Positions 34,715 to 44,011 of a stretch of DNA of 55,826 nucleotides are shown here, one piece after another (positions within the stretch are counted from its first letter, which is position 1; the number at the start of each line of letters is the position of its first letter). A program made the translations under genes and the position numbers. The notes beneath the pieces are model-generated. The model saw only the letters and a program-made list of their open reading frames with translations. It was not told the origin of the DNA and ran no database searches. The DNA comes from an uncultured Clostridium sp. (GTDB taxonomy: Bacteria > Bacillota > Clostridia > Oscillospirales > Acutalibacteraceae): assembly GCA_958422185.1 (NCBI GenBank), contig CATZNW010000017.1:1-55826 (forward strand), given 5' to 3'.

Positions 34715-36052
34715 CTATTCATTGTGGATAGCCTTAAGAGCGCTGACCTTGACCGCCCTGTTTGCGGGTGAGATACCCGAAACAATGCCTATTATCACTG
34801 AAAATCCTATACCGAGCAGCACAAGCCAGACAGGTACGGACGATATTGTTATTCCGCCGGACGCATCCCCGCCGAGAGAACCGATCAACGCGCCGGCGGC
34901 AAAGTTTGCAATAAAGGATATTATAACGCTTATAATAACGCCTAATACGCCTCCGATCAGTCCGATCATGCCGGCTTCGCAAAGGAAGACCGCTTTAATA
35001 TCTCTGATATCACAGCCGATGACCTTCATTACGCCTATTTCCTTAGTGCGCTCGTAAACAGCCATAACCATCGTATTGCTTATTCCAAACGCGGCAACAA
35101 GCATTGAAACTGCCCCAATCGCACCCAGAACGAGCTGAACGGCTGCCATCGTGCGCTTTGTATTGCTGATTTCATCTTCATTTGAATAGGTTGCAAGACC
35201 CGAAGCGCCGATTGCCTGCTGCACAGCCGCCACATTTTGAGCGCTGTTTACATACACATAGATCTCGGAATATTCATTCGCTGTATTCGGCTTTGAATTG
35301 AGGGCATTGTATTCGCGGATCAGATTCTGCGCCGCTTTCATATCTATAAAAATATTGTTTGAGGTATCCATTCCCGAACTGCCGGGGGAATCTATAACGC
35401 CCGCAACCCTTATCCGCTGAGGACGGACTGCCGGAACGCCGGCGGATTCATTTGCCAGACTGCTGGCGGGAGCGATATAAAAGGAATCCGTAAGCGGCTT
35501 TATCTCGCAATCGGTAATATTGCCGTCACCGTCCGATTCATAGGAAACGGAGTTTCCGTTTTGATCTGCAAAATTCACTACGGCTCTGTCCCCGAAATAA
35601 ACGGCGTTTATATCTGAAGACGGTCTGATCTCGCCTGAAGACGCAGTGATGCCCAGAGTTGAAAACATATTAAAATCCACTGCGGTCACCTTCCCTCCGG
35701 TATATGAATATTTACCGCGGGTAATCTGCGCATATTCCGTCATGTCAACCACCGGCATTACCGCTTTAACATTGTCTATGCCGCTTATATATTCCACTGC
35801 TCGATCGTCAAGCGGCGGCTGTTTTATATCCGCATTGTCCTCCGCCGAGGTATCTTTATACACGCTGATCCTTGTGGCTGAGGCGGAGTTCTGATACTGC
35901 TGCGTTACCATTTTATTGATACCCACGCCTATGGATATCATGATCACGATTGCGCAGGTGCCTACAACCACACCTACAACGGTAAGCTTTGTGCGTGACC
36001 GGCGACCCTGTAAATTGCGCAGCGCCATTGAAAAAATATCAGATTTCTTCAT
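34715..36052 (-). CDS. MacB/FtsX-type ABC permease (YtrF-like)
   Basis: 445 residues from ATG 36052 (GTGAGGAG upstream). The N-terminal helix IFSMALRNLQGRRSRTKLTV contains the first membrane segment. An extracytoplasmic domain of about 225 residues follows, and three C-terminal helices end the protein, including IGVMKVIGCDIRDIKAVFLC, the coupling-helix region of MacB permeases. Such mechanotransducing transporters act on substrates outside the membrane. It overlaps the preceding CARDB gene by 14 bp. Confidence 0.92.
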   Translation of the reverse strand: MKKSDIFSMALRNLQGRRSRTKLTVVGVVVGTCAIVIMISIGVGINKMVTQQYQNSASATRISVYKDTSAEDNADIKQPPLDDRAVEYISGIDNVKAVMPVVDMTEYAQITRGKYSYTGGKVTAVDFNMFSTLGITASSGEIRPSSDINAVYFGDRAVVNFADQNGNSVSYESDGDGNITDCEIKPLTDSFYIAPASSLANESAGVPAVRPQRIRVAGVIDSPGSSGMDTSNNIFIDMKAAQNLIREYNALNSKPNTANEYSEIYVYVNSAQNVAAVQQAIGASGLATYSNEDEISNTKRTMAAVQLVLGAIGAVSMLVAAFGISNTMVMAVYERTKEIGVMKVIGCDIRDIKAVFLCEAGMIGLIGGVLGVIISVIISFIANFAAGALIGSLGGDASGGITISSVPVWLVLLGIGFSVIIGIVSGISPANRAVKVSALKAIHNE

Positions 36053-37376
36053 CCAGCTCCTCACCGCCTTTTTTTGACCGTTTACGTTTGAGTACAACGG
36101 TTACTATCGCGAAAACCGCAATCAGCGCGGCTGCGCCGCCTATAAGATAAAAAAGTGTGTAATCGCCTTCGCCCGGGGTATCTTCATTTTGCGTTTCAAG
36201 CGCGGCGTAAGGATCCTCTTCCTGCTGAACAGTGAGCATAAATTGACCTGCTACGGATTTTTTCTCTCCGCCGTCGTTTTCGTATTCAAAAACGAGCGTT
36301 AGATCCTGCGCGCCGGCTGTTTTGAACGTTACCGGCAACGTATAGTTGCTGGCGAACTGACCGCCGGCTTCAAGATTGCCTATATAGGCCGACGCAAGCT
36401 CCCCGCCGTCCGAATCGAGCAATTTTACCCTGCCGTTTGAAACGGCGCTTTTACCGCTGTTGATAACGGTAAAGGCACAATCCTGCTCCTGGTTTACCGT
36501 TACGGTCTGACCCGAAAGCGCAATCGAACCGAATTCAATACTTTCCGGCTGCTGAACGCGTATGTTCATGGATAGTTCCGTGCTTTGCGAAACCTTTTCT
36601 CCTCCGTCAAAATATTCATAGGATACGGATGCCGTCACGGGATAAATTCCCGAAGCCGCCGTATTAAGACATTTCATTTTTTTTGACAGCTTAATTTGGG
36701 AAGTGATCTTTTCCACGTAATCAGTATCCGTTTCGCCGTCCTGCACAAATACTTCTCCGCCCGAAATCCGGATCACAACATTGCGCACCGCAGTGTTCCC
36801 CGATGTGTTTTTGATCGTAAAATTCAGATCAAACGGCGCGCCGCCGGTCACATGGTCTCCTCCGTAGGAATAATCCGAAATGATGATCTGCGGAGTCAAT
36901 AACGAACCGGCTTCAGACTGAGAAACATGCACGCTGTAATTTATTTCCGCTGTGCCGGAAAGTTTTTCTCCGCCGTCAAAATATTCATAAGAAGCGCTCA
37001 GCGCAACAGGATAAACGCCTCCTGCGGCCTGAGGGCTGCAATAAAACGTTTTGGAAAAAGAATAAGTTGAACCTTTTGCTATTTTATCCGCATAAACCGA
37101 ATCGCTGCCGCCGTTTGCTATCAGCGTTTCACCGCCGGAAAGACGAATGTTCACATTTCTTATATCTATACTGCCGCTTGTATTTCTGAGCTTGAAATCA
37201 AGCCCTATCGTTCCGCCGGGAGCGACGCTGCTTTTATCAGCCGTAAATCCCGCGGAGATCAGAGAGGGGCTTAGATTTTGGGAGGAGGACGGTTCCTCCG
37301 CCGCAAAGGAAAGCATTGGGATCATGACGAAAACGACCGCAGCCAGAACCGCCGTGATTTTTGAGTATCTATTCAT
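36039..37376 (-). CDS. Surface-exposed CARDB/COG1361-type adhesion-like protein, membrane anchored
   Basis: 445 residues. A signal peptide (KITAVLAAVVFVMIPMLSFA) leads into two tandem homologous beta-sandwich repeats of about 120 residues; both contain an NTSG segment, an RISGGE or RLSGGE segment and a VSYEYFDGGEKVS or ASYEYFDGGEKLS segment. A third, shorter repeat is followed by a C-terminal membrane helix (LFYLIGGAAALIAVFAIVTV) and a basic tail. It sits between the ATPase and permease of a MacB-like transporter and probably forms its extracellular arm. ATG 37376 follows AAGGAGAAC. Confidence 0.85.
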   Translation of the reverse strand: MNRYSKITAVLAAVVFVMIPMLSFAAEEPSSSQNLSPSLISAGFTADKSSVAPGGTIGLDFKLRNTSGSIDIRNVNIRLSGGETLIANGGSDSVYADKIAKGSTYSFSKTFYCSPQAAGGVYPVALSASYEYFDGGEKLSGTAEINYSVHVSQSEAGSLLTPQIIISDYSYGGDHVTGGAPFDLNFTIKNTSGNTAVRNVVIRISGGEVFVQDGETDTDYVEKITSQIKLSKKMKCLNTAASGIYPVTASVSYEYFDGGEKVSQSTELSMNIRVQQPESIEFGSIALSGQTVTVNQEQDCAFTVINSGKSAVSNGRVKLLDSDGGELASAYIGNLEAGGQFASNYTLPVTFKTAGAQDLTLVFEYENDGGEKKSVAGQFMLTVQQEEDPYAALETQNEDTPGEGDYTLFYLIGGAAALIAVFAIVTVVLKRKRSKKGGEELDEEI

Positions 37377-37394
37377 ATCTGTTCTCCTTTTTCA

Positions 37395-38078
37395 TTATGT
37401 TTCTTCTATTACTTTTCCGTCAGTAATTCTTATGATTTTATCCGCATAAGCGGCAACACCGTTATCATGCGTTACAAGTATCATCGTACCGTTATTTTTA
37501 TGAACGAGTCCGCACATAAGCTCCATAACGGATCTGGTGGTCTCTGAATCCAGGTTTCCGGTCGGCTCATCGGCAAATATGATTTTGGGGCTGGACACAA
37601 AAGCCCTTGCAATCCCCGCTCTTTGCTGCTGCCCTCCGCTCATTTCGGACGGGCGGTGGTCTTTTCTGCTCTCAAGGCCCACAAGCCTGAGCATTTCCAG
37701 CGCGCGCGCCTCGCGTTCTTCCCTTCCGACCCCCTTAAACATAAGCGGCATGGCTACATTTTCAACCGCGGTAAGTGACGGTATAAGATTATAAGACTGG
37801 AATACGAATCCCGTAAATCTTTGCCTGAACAGCGTAAGCTCGCGTTCCGTCATTTTATCCATTCGGTGTTTTCCTATAAAAACAGCTCCCTGTGTCGGCC
37901 GATCAAGCCCGGCAAGCATGTTCAAAAGGGTGGATTTTCCGGACCCTGATGTTCCGAGGACTGCGCATATCTGACCTTTTTCAACAGAAATACTAACATG
38001 ATTAAGTGCTGTGACTTTTTCTTTGCCCAGAAAAAATGTTTTTGTAAGATCTTCAGTTCTTATAACAGCCTTTTTCAA
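37395..38078 (-). CDS. MacB/LolD-type ABC transporter ATPase (YtrE-like)
   Basis: 227 residues. The start is TTG at 38078, spaced 7 nt from AAGGAGG; no ATG is available upstream. Walker A is LGTSGSGKSTLLNMLAGLD, the Q-loop FVFQSYNLIPSLTAVENVAM, the signature SGGQQQRAGIARA, Walker B IIFADEPTGNLDSE and the switch His in VTHDNGVAA. It powers the MacB-like permease two genes downstream and is the first gene of the operon. A weak TTG start on the first gene may keep basal output low. Confidence 0.94.
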   Translation of the reverse strand: MKKAVIRTEDLTKTFFLGKEKVTALNHVSISVEKGQICAVLGTSGSGKSTLLNMLAGLDRPTQGAVFIGKHRMDKMTERELTLFRQRFTGFVFQSYNLIPSLTAVENVAMPLMFKGVGREEREARALEMLRLVGLESRKDHRPSEMSGGQQQRAGIARAFVSSPKIIFADEPTGNLDSETTRSVMELMCGLVHKNNGTMILVTHDNGVAAYADKIIRITDGKVIEET

Positions 38079-38134
38079 TTGCCCGCCTCCTTTTTTAACA
38101 ATTGCCGAAATTTCTGATCGGAACAATTGTATGT

Positions 38135-38159
38135 ACTGTACTATTACGCTTAGTACAGT
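38135..38159. promoter_or_regulatory. Perfect inverted-repeat operator at the ABC operon promoter
   Basis: ACTGTACTA (38135-38143), 7-nt spacer, TAGTACAGT (38151-38159). It begins 3 bp downstream of the -10 box and so covers the transcription start, an ideal repressor position. The GntR regulator in the operon is the natural candidate. Confidence 0.75.
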
Positions 38160-38162
38160 TTA

Positions 38163-38192
38163 TTAATACCACATCTTTCCCTGTTTTGTCAA
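38163..38192 (-). promoter_or_regulatory. Sigma-A promoter of the two-transporter operon
   Basis: Minus strand perfect TTGACA (38187-38192), 18-bp spacer, TATTAA (38163-38168), with the leader of about 75 nt running through the operator. Confidence 0.7.
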
Positions 38193-38253
38193 CATAATTT
38201 TAAAAAAATTTTATTTTGGACAAAAAATTCGTACAAACTCATCGGTTTGTCAA

Positions 38254-38294
38254 AAAATTAAAAGATCCGCCCAAATTATTCAGACGGATCTTTA
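38254..38294 (-). terminator. Terminator after the anchored glycosidase gene
   Basis: Minus strand TAAAGATCCG / CGGATCTTTTA around an 14-nt loop region, then TTTTTT. It lies 8 bp past the stop at 38302 and is the only terminator found downstream of tyrA. Confidence 0.8.
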
Positions 38295-38301
38295 ACAAAT
38301 G

Positions 38302-40914
38302 TTAAAACTGTGTTTTATTGATCGTTATATCGGAAATATTCGGAGCATAAGTCTCCGTTGCGTTAAATGGATTTGACCCGTCGTTATACAGGGTCAGGAT
38401 ATTCTCGCCCTCTTTAAGTTCTATATTTTCCGTTACGGTAGTGAAATTATCATTACTGCAGGTATTTCGGCAATAGAGTTCGGATTCTACTCCGTTTACG
38501 GAGACTGTAATATAATCCTCAACCAGATCAACATTATAATCGTGTACGCCCTGCTCGCGGTTTGCACTATATTCAACAGTCAGTTTATAAGTTCCGCTTT
38601 CGGGAGCGGCAAACGTATATTGTGCCGAGCCGGACGATCCGGAGATACCGCTTATGAAATCAACTCCCGACGCAGTATTCGTCTGCACCTGCGCCGTGCC
38701 GCCAAGCCGTGCGTCCTGAGGGGAAAGCAAAATATTTTTGGGCTGTATTTCAGTGGTCGCAACAAATTTAAGCTGTGCCCCGCCGGATCTGATCCCTATA
38801 TAATTAAGCCCTCTGCGAAGATATATCTTCGCGTCGCCGTTATCCGCGCTCTGCGCCGGGGCGCCGTCTATGTCAAGCGAAGCGTCCGGTGCTGTTACGA
38901 TATCGTAATACCCGTCATCAGGTGCAACTGCAAGGTAATATGTGTTGCTTTCATCCGTCCTGTCCGAATCAGGAAGAACAGCAATATTGCTGTCTTCATT
39001 CCCGCTAACGGCTTCAATCCCGCGGACAAGCAGGGAATCCAGCACATAAGTGCCGTTATTATGTGTGAGCCTGACCGTATATTCACCTGCTTCCAGTTCA
39101 TAAAAGTCAGTGTATACATTCGTAATCTCGCTTTTCACGGTGTTTTCCAGCGTGATCTGCGAAGTTTCACCGCCGACACTCAGATTTACCGTTGCGGATA
39201 CACGGTCATTCGGATCCTGTCTGCCGTTTTCATCCGGCGCGCCGTCATTTGCTTTTCCGTAAATCAACTTAAATTCATACATTCCGTCTTCTGGGATCTT
39301 TACGGTGATTTCAACGCCGTCGCCCTCATTTTCCATTCCGCCTACAAGACCGTTCGTTTTCCCTGTTGAGGCATAAGCGCTGTCATAAGTATATGCGTTG
39401 CCGAGAAGCGTTCCGTTTTCAAATTCATACCTGGCATACAGATTTTCGTTTTCGAAATCCTCATCGCCGCTTTGCGCTTCGCGTACGGTGATGCGGTAGG
39501 CTGTATCGCCGTTCATAAAATCCATATCTATCTTAAGCGTATCGCTGCACTCCGTTTTATACGCCTTTACTTTTTCGGGTGAAAAGACTTTACCCGAAAT
39601 GCCCTGATAGGTTACGGCGCTGATCTCCACATACACTTCTTTTCCGTAAAGGGCAGTATCCTCCAGATGCGTTATTTTTACACGGCCGTCATAATCTGCG
39701 CCGGAAACAAGCAGTTCCATGTTGTTTTCAGCGTCGTTGATCGTGCCCAGGCCCATAAACTGCCTGTAGCGCGGCATTCGGAACTGAATCACAGCCTTTC
39801 CCAGATCCGAGTGCAGAATATCCGATATATCAGAGCGCATAGTCTGCCCCTGAAGATCCGCATACCAGCGGTAGACCCACCACGCGGAATTAGGTGTATT
39901 ATAATCCGCGGCGGTATTGCAGAGGTTGTTTGCAAAAAGCCAGTATGCCTGCTGGGCGTAGACCTTTGAATATTCTATCTGTGTTATATATTTAAGCATT
40001 GTGTTGGGATTGCCGTTGTCCTCCATCATGCCGTATTCGGTTACGATCACAGGAGTATCTTCGGCAACTCCAAGCTCTTTTTCCAGCTCCTTTAAATCCG
40101 AGGCGTTATACTGCCAGTCATAAATTGAGCGGTAATTCAGTTCATGGTAAATCAAAACATCCGGGACACAGCTGTTTTCAACTGTAAATTCAAGAAACGA
40201 ACGCATTTTACTGCTGTCGTACTCATAATAACCCGGTCCTCCAATAACAGCTTTCGGATCGATAGATCTGACGTAGTCGAAAGTAAGCTTCCAGGCCTCA
40301 TAAAAATTCTGTCTGCCGGTATCGTTAAAGTCATTGTAACCGCCGTTTTCGTTTGAACTGTCACTGATCCATTCGCCGAACCACACGCCGTTGTCGCACT
40401 CGTTATAAAGACAGTAAACGATATTGTCATGATAATCGGAATCCCTGATCGCGGTTACCGTTTGCTCAACCAATGGGAAATATGTATTTTCAATATACTC
40501 GCGCCAGTCATACTCTCCCGCACTCTTCATTTTATTGATATTCTCTTCGTCATAATACCATGTACTGTACATATCCTGAAGGTAAACAACAAGATAATCG
40601 CAGCTGCCTGAAGATAACGCCTGCGCAGCAACATCTTCCATCTCACCTATAGGATGCTGAAGACCGAGCGTAGTCTTTGTGGAAACAGAAGACAGATCGA
40701 TGCTTTCAGTCATATTATAAGACGGAACGCCGTCCTGAGCGATGCCGTAAAGAAAACCTGACGCACCGTTTGTAACATTCCCCGTCAGATCCGCAGCGTC
40801 AAACGTTACGGTGGGCTTATAAAAGGCAAAAAGCGCCCCCGCCGCAACAGCAAAAGCAATTATAACGGCAAGAAGCGCAATGCCGAGTTTTTTAAGAACT
40901 CTTTTCGTTTTCAT
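38302..40914 (-). CDS. Membrane-anchored GH-A-clan glycosidase with carbohydrate-binding modules
   Basis: 870 residues. An N-terminal membrane anchor (GIALLAVIIAFAVAAGALFA, 11-30) holds it outside the cell. The catalytic part resembles a clan GH-A barrel: acid/base Glu172 in YCLYNECDNGVW (strand 4) and nucleophile Glu293 in PVIVTEYGMM (strand 7). Three beta-sandwich modules follow: about 495-640 (YEFENGTLLGNAYTYDSAYA ... YVLDSLLVRG), 650-745, and 760-870 (YTFAAPESGTYKLTVEYSAN ... ENILTLYNDG), resembling CBM6/35-type modules. The exact GH family is not identified; GH39- or GH2-like enzymes are possible. It starts 4 bp after the lipid-kinase gene, whose last codons contain its ribosome binding site. 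Confidence 0.8.
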   Translation of the reverse strand: MKTKRVLKKLGIALLAVIIAFAVAAGALFAFYKPTVTFDAADLTGNVTNGASGFLYGIAQDGVPSYNMTESIDLSSVSTKTTLGLQHPIGEMEDVAAQALSSGSCDYLVVYLQDMYSTWYYDEENINKMKSAGEYDWREYIENTYFPLVEQTVTAIRDSDYHDNIVYCLYNECDNGVWFGEWISDSSNENGGYNDFNDTGRQNFYEAWKLTFDYVRSIDPKAVIGGPGYYEYDSSKMRSFLEFTVENSCVPDVLIYHELNYRSIYDWQYNASDLKELEKELGVAEDTPVIVTEYGMMEDNGNPNTMLKYITQIEYSKVYAQQAYWLFANNLCNTAADYNTPNSAWWVYRWYADLQGQTMRSDISDILHSDLGKAVIQFRMPRYRQFMGLGTINDAENNMELLVSGADYDGRVKITHLEDTALYGKEVYVEISAVTYQGISGKVFSPEKVKAYKTECSDTLKIDMDFMNGDTAYRITVREAQSGDEDFENENLYARYEFENGTLLGNAYTYDSAYASTGKTNGLVGGMENEGDGVEITVKIPEDGMYEFKLIYGKANDGAPDENGRQDPNDRVSATVNLSVGGETSQITLENTVKSEITNVYTDFYELEAGEYTVRLTHNNGTYVLDSLLVRGIEAVSGNEDSNIAVLPDSDRTDESNTYYLAVAPDDGYYDIVTAPDASLDIDGAPAQSADNGDAKIYLRRGLNYIGIRSGGAQLKFVATTEIQPKNILLSPQDARLGGTAQVQTNTASGVDFISGISGSSGSAQYTFAAPESGTYKLTVEYSANREQGVHDYNVDLVEDYITVSVNGVESELYCRNTCSNDNFTTVTENIELKEGENILTLYNDGSNPFNATETYAPNISDITINKTQF

Positions 40915-40918
40915 ATTT

Positions 40919-41875
40919 TTATTCCTTTATAAAGCAAAGTCTGAGGGCGTGTTTCTCCACCTTGAAATTGACTTCAGAGTAATTGAAATTTTCACCGTCA
41001 CAGTTGCCCAGAAGCCCCGAACCGTCCACCGACCATATCCTGCCTCCGGTCAGATAGCCGGTATGGATAAAGGGGGATGTATCGTCATTGGCGGTGCCGG
41101 CGCTGTATTTTGGAATAAGGGGAAGCGCCTGAAAAAGATTTATGGCGTCTGCCATGCAATAATCCAATATACCGTCGTCCAGCTTAGAATCGGGCGCAGG
41201 GCAGAAACCGCCGCCGTAATAGCTTGCGTTGCAGATTGCAAACAGTGTGTAATCCTTGGGGGTAACGGTCCATTTATACGGTTTTCCGTCTTTTCCTATA
41301 CAGTCCAGATCAAAATTGATCTTATATTTCATAGACTGTAAAACGGCAGGAACAACAGCGATATTATAAGCCTGACTTCCAAGGAACTTCACTTTGCCGG
41401 CGATGATTCTGCCGATCGTTTCAACCTTGGTATCCAGCCCGAAGCTCATAACGTTTATGCATTTTTCACCGTTATAATCAATAAGATCTATGGGCCTTAC
41501 ATCATATTTCGGACGGCCGGTATGAAGCCCGAACGCCTTAACCACATTGAGTGAATCGATCTTTTTTGTGCCATAGATCTTTTTGGCAAAATCGTTTCCA
41601 GTGCCGAAGGGCAGGATCATAATGGGAGTCTGGGTATGAGCCAGTCCGTTTGCGATCTCGTGAACAGTGCCGTCGCCTCCGCAGCACACAATAACGCATC
41701 CGTCGCCGTACTCTGCGGCATACCGTGCGGCGATCTCCTTTGCATGGCCGCGGTAGCTCGTTTCCTCAATGATCATCTCATCATCTATCAATCTGAAGGC
41801 GGACTGAACCTGTTTGAAAAGCATCTGCCTGCTTTTGTTGCCCGCAATAGGATTTTCAATAAATACGTATTTCAT
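40919..41875 (-). CDS. Diacylglycerol/lipid kinase (DagK/YegS family)
   Basis: 318 residues from ATG 41875 (GGGGA 8 nt upstream; an in-frame GTG at 41881 is less likely). The nucleotide-binding motif CCGGDGTVHEIANGLA and PFGTGNDFAKKIYG are the hallmarks of the family. Such enzymes phosphorylate diacylglycerol or related lipids for recycling into phospholipid. The C-terminal beta domain is complete. It lies 36 bp after galK and immediately before the anchored glycosidase. Confidence 0.9.
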   Translation of the reverse strand: MKYVFIENPIAGNKSRQMLFKQVQSAFRLIDDEMIIEETSYRGHAKEIAARYAAEYGDGCVIVCCGGDGTVHEIANGLAHTQTPIMILPFGTGNDFAKKIYGTKKIDSLNVVKAFGLHTGRPKYDVRPIDLIDYNGEKCINVMSFGLDTKVETIGRIIAGKVKFLGSQAYNIAVVPAVLQSMKYKINFDLDCIGKDGKPYKWTVTPKDYTLFAICNASYYGGGFCPAPDSKLDDGILDYCMADAINLFQALPLIPKYSAGTANDDTSPFIHTGYLTGGRIWSVDGSGLLGNCDGENFNYSEVNFKVEKHALRLCFIKE

Positions 41876-41911
41876 ACGCACATTCCCCTTTTTTACAATA
41901 AAACACAGCTT

Positions 41912-43192
41912 TTAAAGCACCCTTGTTCCGCCGACCGGACGGATGATAAGGACATGACAGCTGCCCTTGCCGAAAACGTTTTCAACAGCGTTTTTATATT
42001 CTTCAAGCAGTTCGTTCGGCACAAAAGCCTGAATGGTTCCTGCAAACCCGCCGCCGTGAACACGATATGCACCGTTTACGCCCAGCACTTCCTCTGAGAT
42101 ACACAGTGCAAGGGAAATTTTCTGCTCTGCAGGATCTTTGGGAGTGTACACATTTTGGTTATACATATAAGACGAACGCCCGCTCTCGTTGATAACTTTT
42201 TTGAACTCATCAAAGTTACCGCTCTCAAGAGCAGCCACAGCCTTTTCAACTCTTGTATTCTCCCTGTAAAAATGGAAAGCGCGGAGCAAAGCCCTGTCGC
42301 TCACTCTGCCGAGGAGGGACGGAACCGCCTGTTTAAAGTCTTCAAAAGAGATCTCACGCAGAACGTCTTTTCCGAGCGCTACGGCAACATCCTCCATCTC
42401 CGCGCGCACAGCGGCATAATCGTCTGTTAAATCGCTGTGGTTGCCGCCCGTGTCAACGATGCAGAGCGAATGGCCGCTTTTTGAAAAATCAAAATCCACC
42501 TTCCTGATTTTGGGATTTTCCGTTGATTCAAAATCAATTGTAACAAAAGTTCCCACTGATGAAGCCATCTGATCCAGCAATCCGCACGGCTTTCCGAAGA
42601 ACACATTTTCCGCGTACTGGGCTGTTTTGGCTATTTCCACCGCGCTTATGACGCCGTCGTTGTAAAGATAGGAAAGAGTTGTGCCAAGAAGCACTTCAAA
42701 TGCCGCGGACGACGAAAGACCGCTGCCTCCGATAACATCAGAAGTGGTCACACAGTCAAACCCTCCTATGCTATAACCGAGTCCCTCTATTTTTGCCACG
42801 ACGCCGCGTACCATTGCAGTGGAATGGCCGAATTCGGATTCATCGGGCAGAAGTTCCACTGTATCCACAACATTCATTGCATGCCCATCCGATTTGACGC
42901 GAACTATGCCCTCGTCATTTTTAGCCGCCACGGCAACTGCATCCAGATTTACGGACGCGGCAAGCACCTTGCCGTTATTATGATCCGTATGATTTCCGCA
43001 GACCTCGGTGCGCCCGGGAGCGGATGTTATAATAACATCTCTCTCTTCCCCGAAGAGCTTTATAAATTCATTTATCAGGCGTATGTAGCGAGGCTTCTGC
43101 GTCTCCACAGCGTAATCCGTTACATAAACTGCCTTTAATTTTTCGTCCATAGCACCTGCCTGCAGGGCGGCAATAAACTCCTTTGGTTTCAT
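41912..43192 (-). CDS. galK: Galactokinase
   Basis: 426 residues. The galactokinase signature APGRTEVCGNHTDHNNGKVL and the GHMP ATP site GGSGLSSSAAFEVLLG are present; the C-terminal motif reads VHGGGFAGTIQAFV. It phosphorylates galactose at C1. The N-terminus carries about 45 residues before the signature, slightly longer than in Enterobacteria. ATG 43192 follows AAGGAGA. The usual partners galT and galE are not in the window; the anchored glycosidase two genes downstream might provide galactose, which is inference. Confidence 0.93.
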   Translation of the reverse strand: MKPKEFIAALQAGAMDEKLKAVYVTDYAVETQKPRYIRLINEFIKLFGEERDVIITSAPGRTEVCGNHTDHNNGKVLAASVNLDAVAVAAKNDEGIVRVKSDGHAMNVVDTVELLPDESEFGHSTAMVRGVVAKIEGLGYSIGGFDCVTTSDVIGGSGLSSSAAFEVLLGTTLSYLYNDGVISAVEIAKTAQYAENVFFGKPCGLLDQMASSVGTFVTIDFESTENPKIRKVDFDFSKSGHSLCIVDTGGNHSDLTDDYAAVRAEMEDVAVALGKDVLREISFEDFKQAVPSLLGRVSDRALLRAFHFYRENTRVEKAVAALESGNFDEFKKVINESGRSSYMYNQNVYTPKDPAEQKISLALCISEEVLGVNGAYRVHGGGFAGTIQAFVPNELLEEYKNAVENVFGKGSCHVLIIRPVGGTRVL

Positions 43193-43219
43193 ATTGATCT
43201 CCTTAACCTTTCATAAGTT

Positions 43220-43990
43220 TTATAACACTATTTTATATTTTTCCTTTTGAGAATAAATCAGAAGCGTCTGATTCATCTGACGGGATTTTACACCGTAATA
43301 AATATTGAACACCAGGCTGGTGATCCCTGTAAACATAACTACAAGCATAGCAAGCAGTATAAACTGCCTTGAAAACGGATTGTAGATCTCCGCGCCTATA
43401 CGGGTATATATATACAGGCGCGGCAGGATACCTATTATGCTCAGGCATACATAATAGATAAAGTCATAATGCATAGAGCCGTAAAGCTTGGAGACCATGC
43501 CAAGCGGAATCGACGGCACAAAACGTGAAACAAGAAGTATATAGGGATTTCCCTTGCCCTTGAACAGCACCCAGTCTTTAATAAACTTTGCCTGGTGGAT
43601 ATTGAGGATCATCATAGCCCATCCTCCGCCTATCCATGTGCCTTCAGCATATTTTATCATGAAAAACACCGTTATGCAAAACGCATTGATAAGCATTGCC
43701 GTCTGAATGGAAAACACCATGCCTGAAATAACACACAGAATGCTTATGGGGATCGGAAGCTGGCATTTCGCAAGCCACAGCGCAAATATGCAAACAAGTA
43801 TCTCCAGGTGAGTATCAAGCCCCACAACGGCCCTTTCCAGCTTTCCGAGCCAATTAATAATGGCGTCAAATCGCATTTCAAGACTTGCCTGATCGTGAAG
43901 ACAGATGGCAAGGAACACCATAAGGGCAACCGTTATAATAACGATGATCGTTGATATTAAATTTGTCTGGCGGCGTTTGCTTTTTCTCAA
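43220..43990 (-). CDS. VTT-domain (TVP38/TMEM64-like) membrane protein
   Basis: 256 residues with about six hydrophobic segments. The central part LLVSRFVPSIPLGMVSKLYG followed by a small-residue membrane segment matches the VTT/DedA-type pattern of bacterial TVP38 proteins, some of which are lipid scramblases or flippases. The start is TTG at 43990 with GGGGGTGA upstream; no in-frame ATG occurs before the first helix. A basic C-terminus (SRQMNQTLLIYSQKEKYK) is cytoplasmic. It lies between pheA and galK. Confidence 0.7.
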   Translation of the reverse strand: MRKSKRRQTNLISTIIVIITVALMVFLAICLHDQASLEMRFDAIINWLGKLERAVVGLDTHLEILVCIFALWLAKCQLPIPISILCVISGMVFSIQTAMLINAFCITVFFMIKYAEGTWIGGGWAMMILNIHQAKFIKDWVLFKGKGNPYILLVSRFVPSIPLGMVSKLYGSMHYDFIYYVCLSIIGILPRLYIYTRIGAEIYNPFSRQFILLAMLVVMFTGITSLVFNIYYGVKSRQMNQTLLIYSQKEKYKIVL

Positions 43991-44011
43991 AACGTCACCC
44001 CCGTAATGAAA

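Noticed and set aside
38542..39369. A 275-codon open frame on the plus strand
   Set aside because: Antisense to the anchored glycosidase; basic, Cys- and Arg-rich translation without a fold signature.
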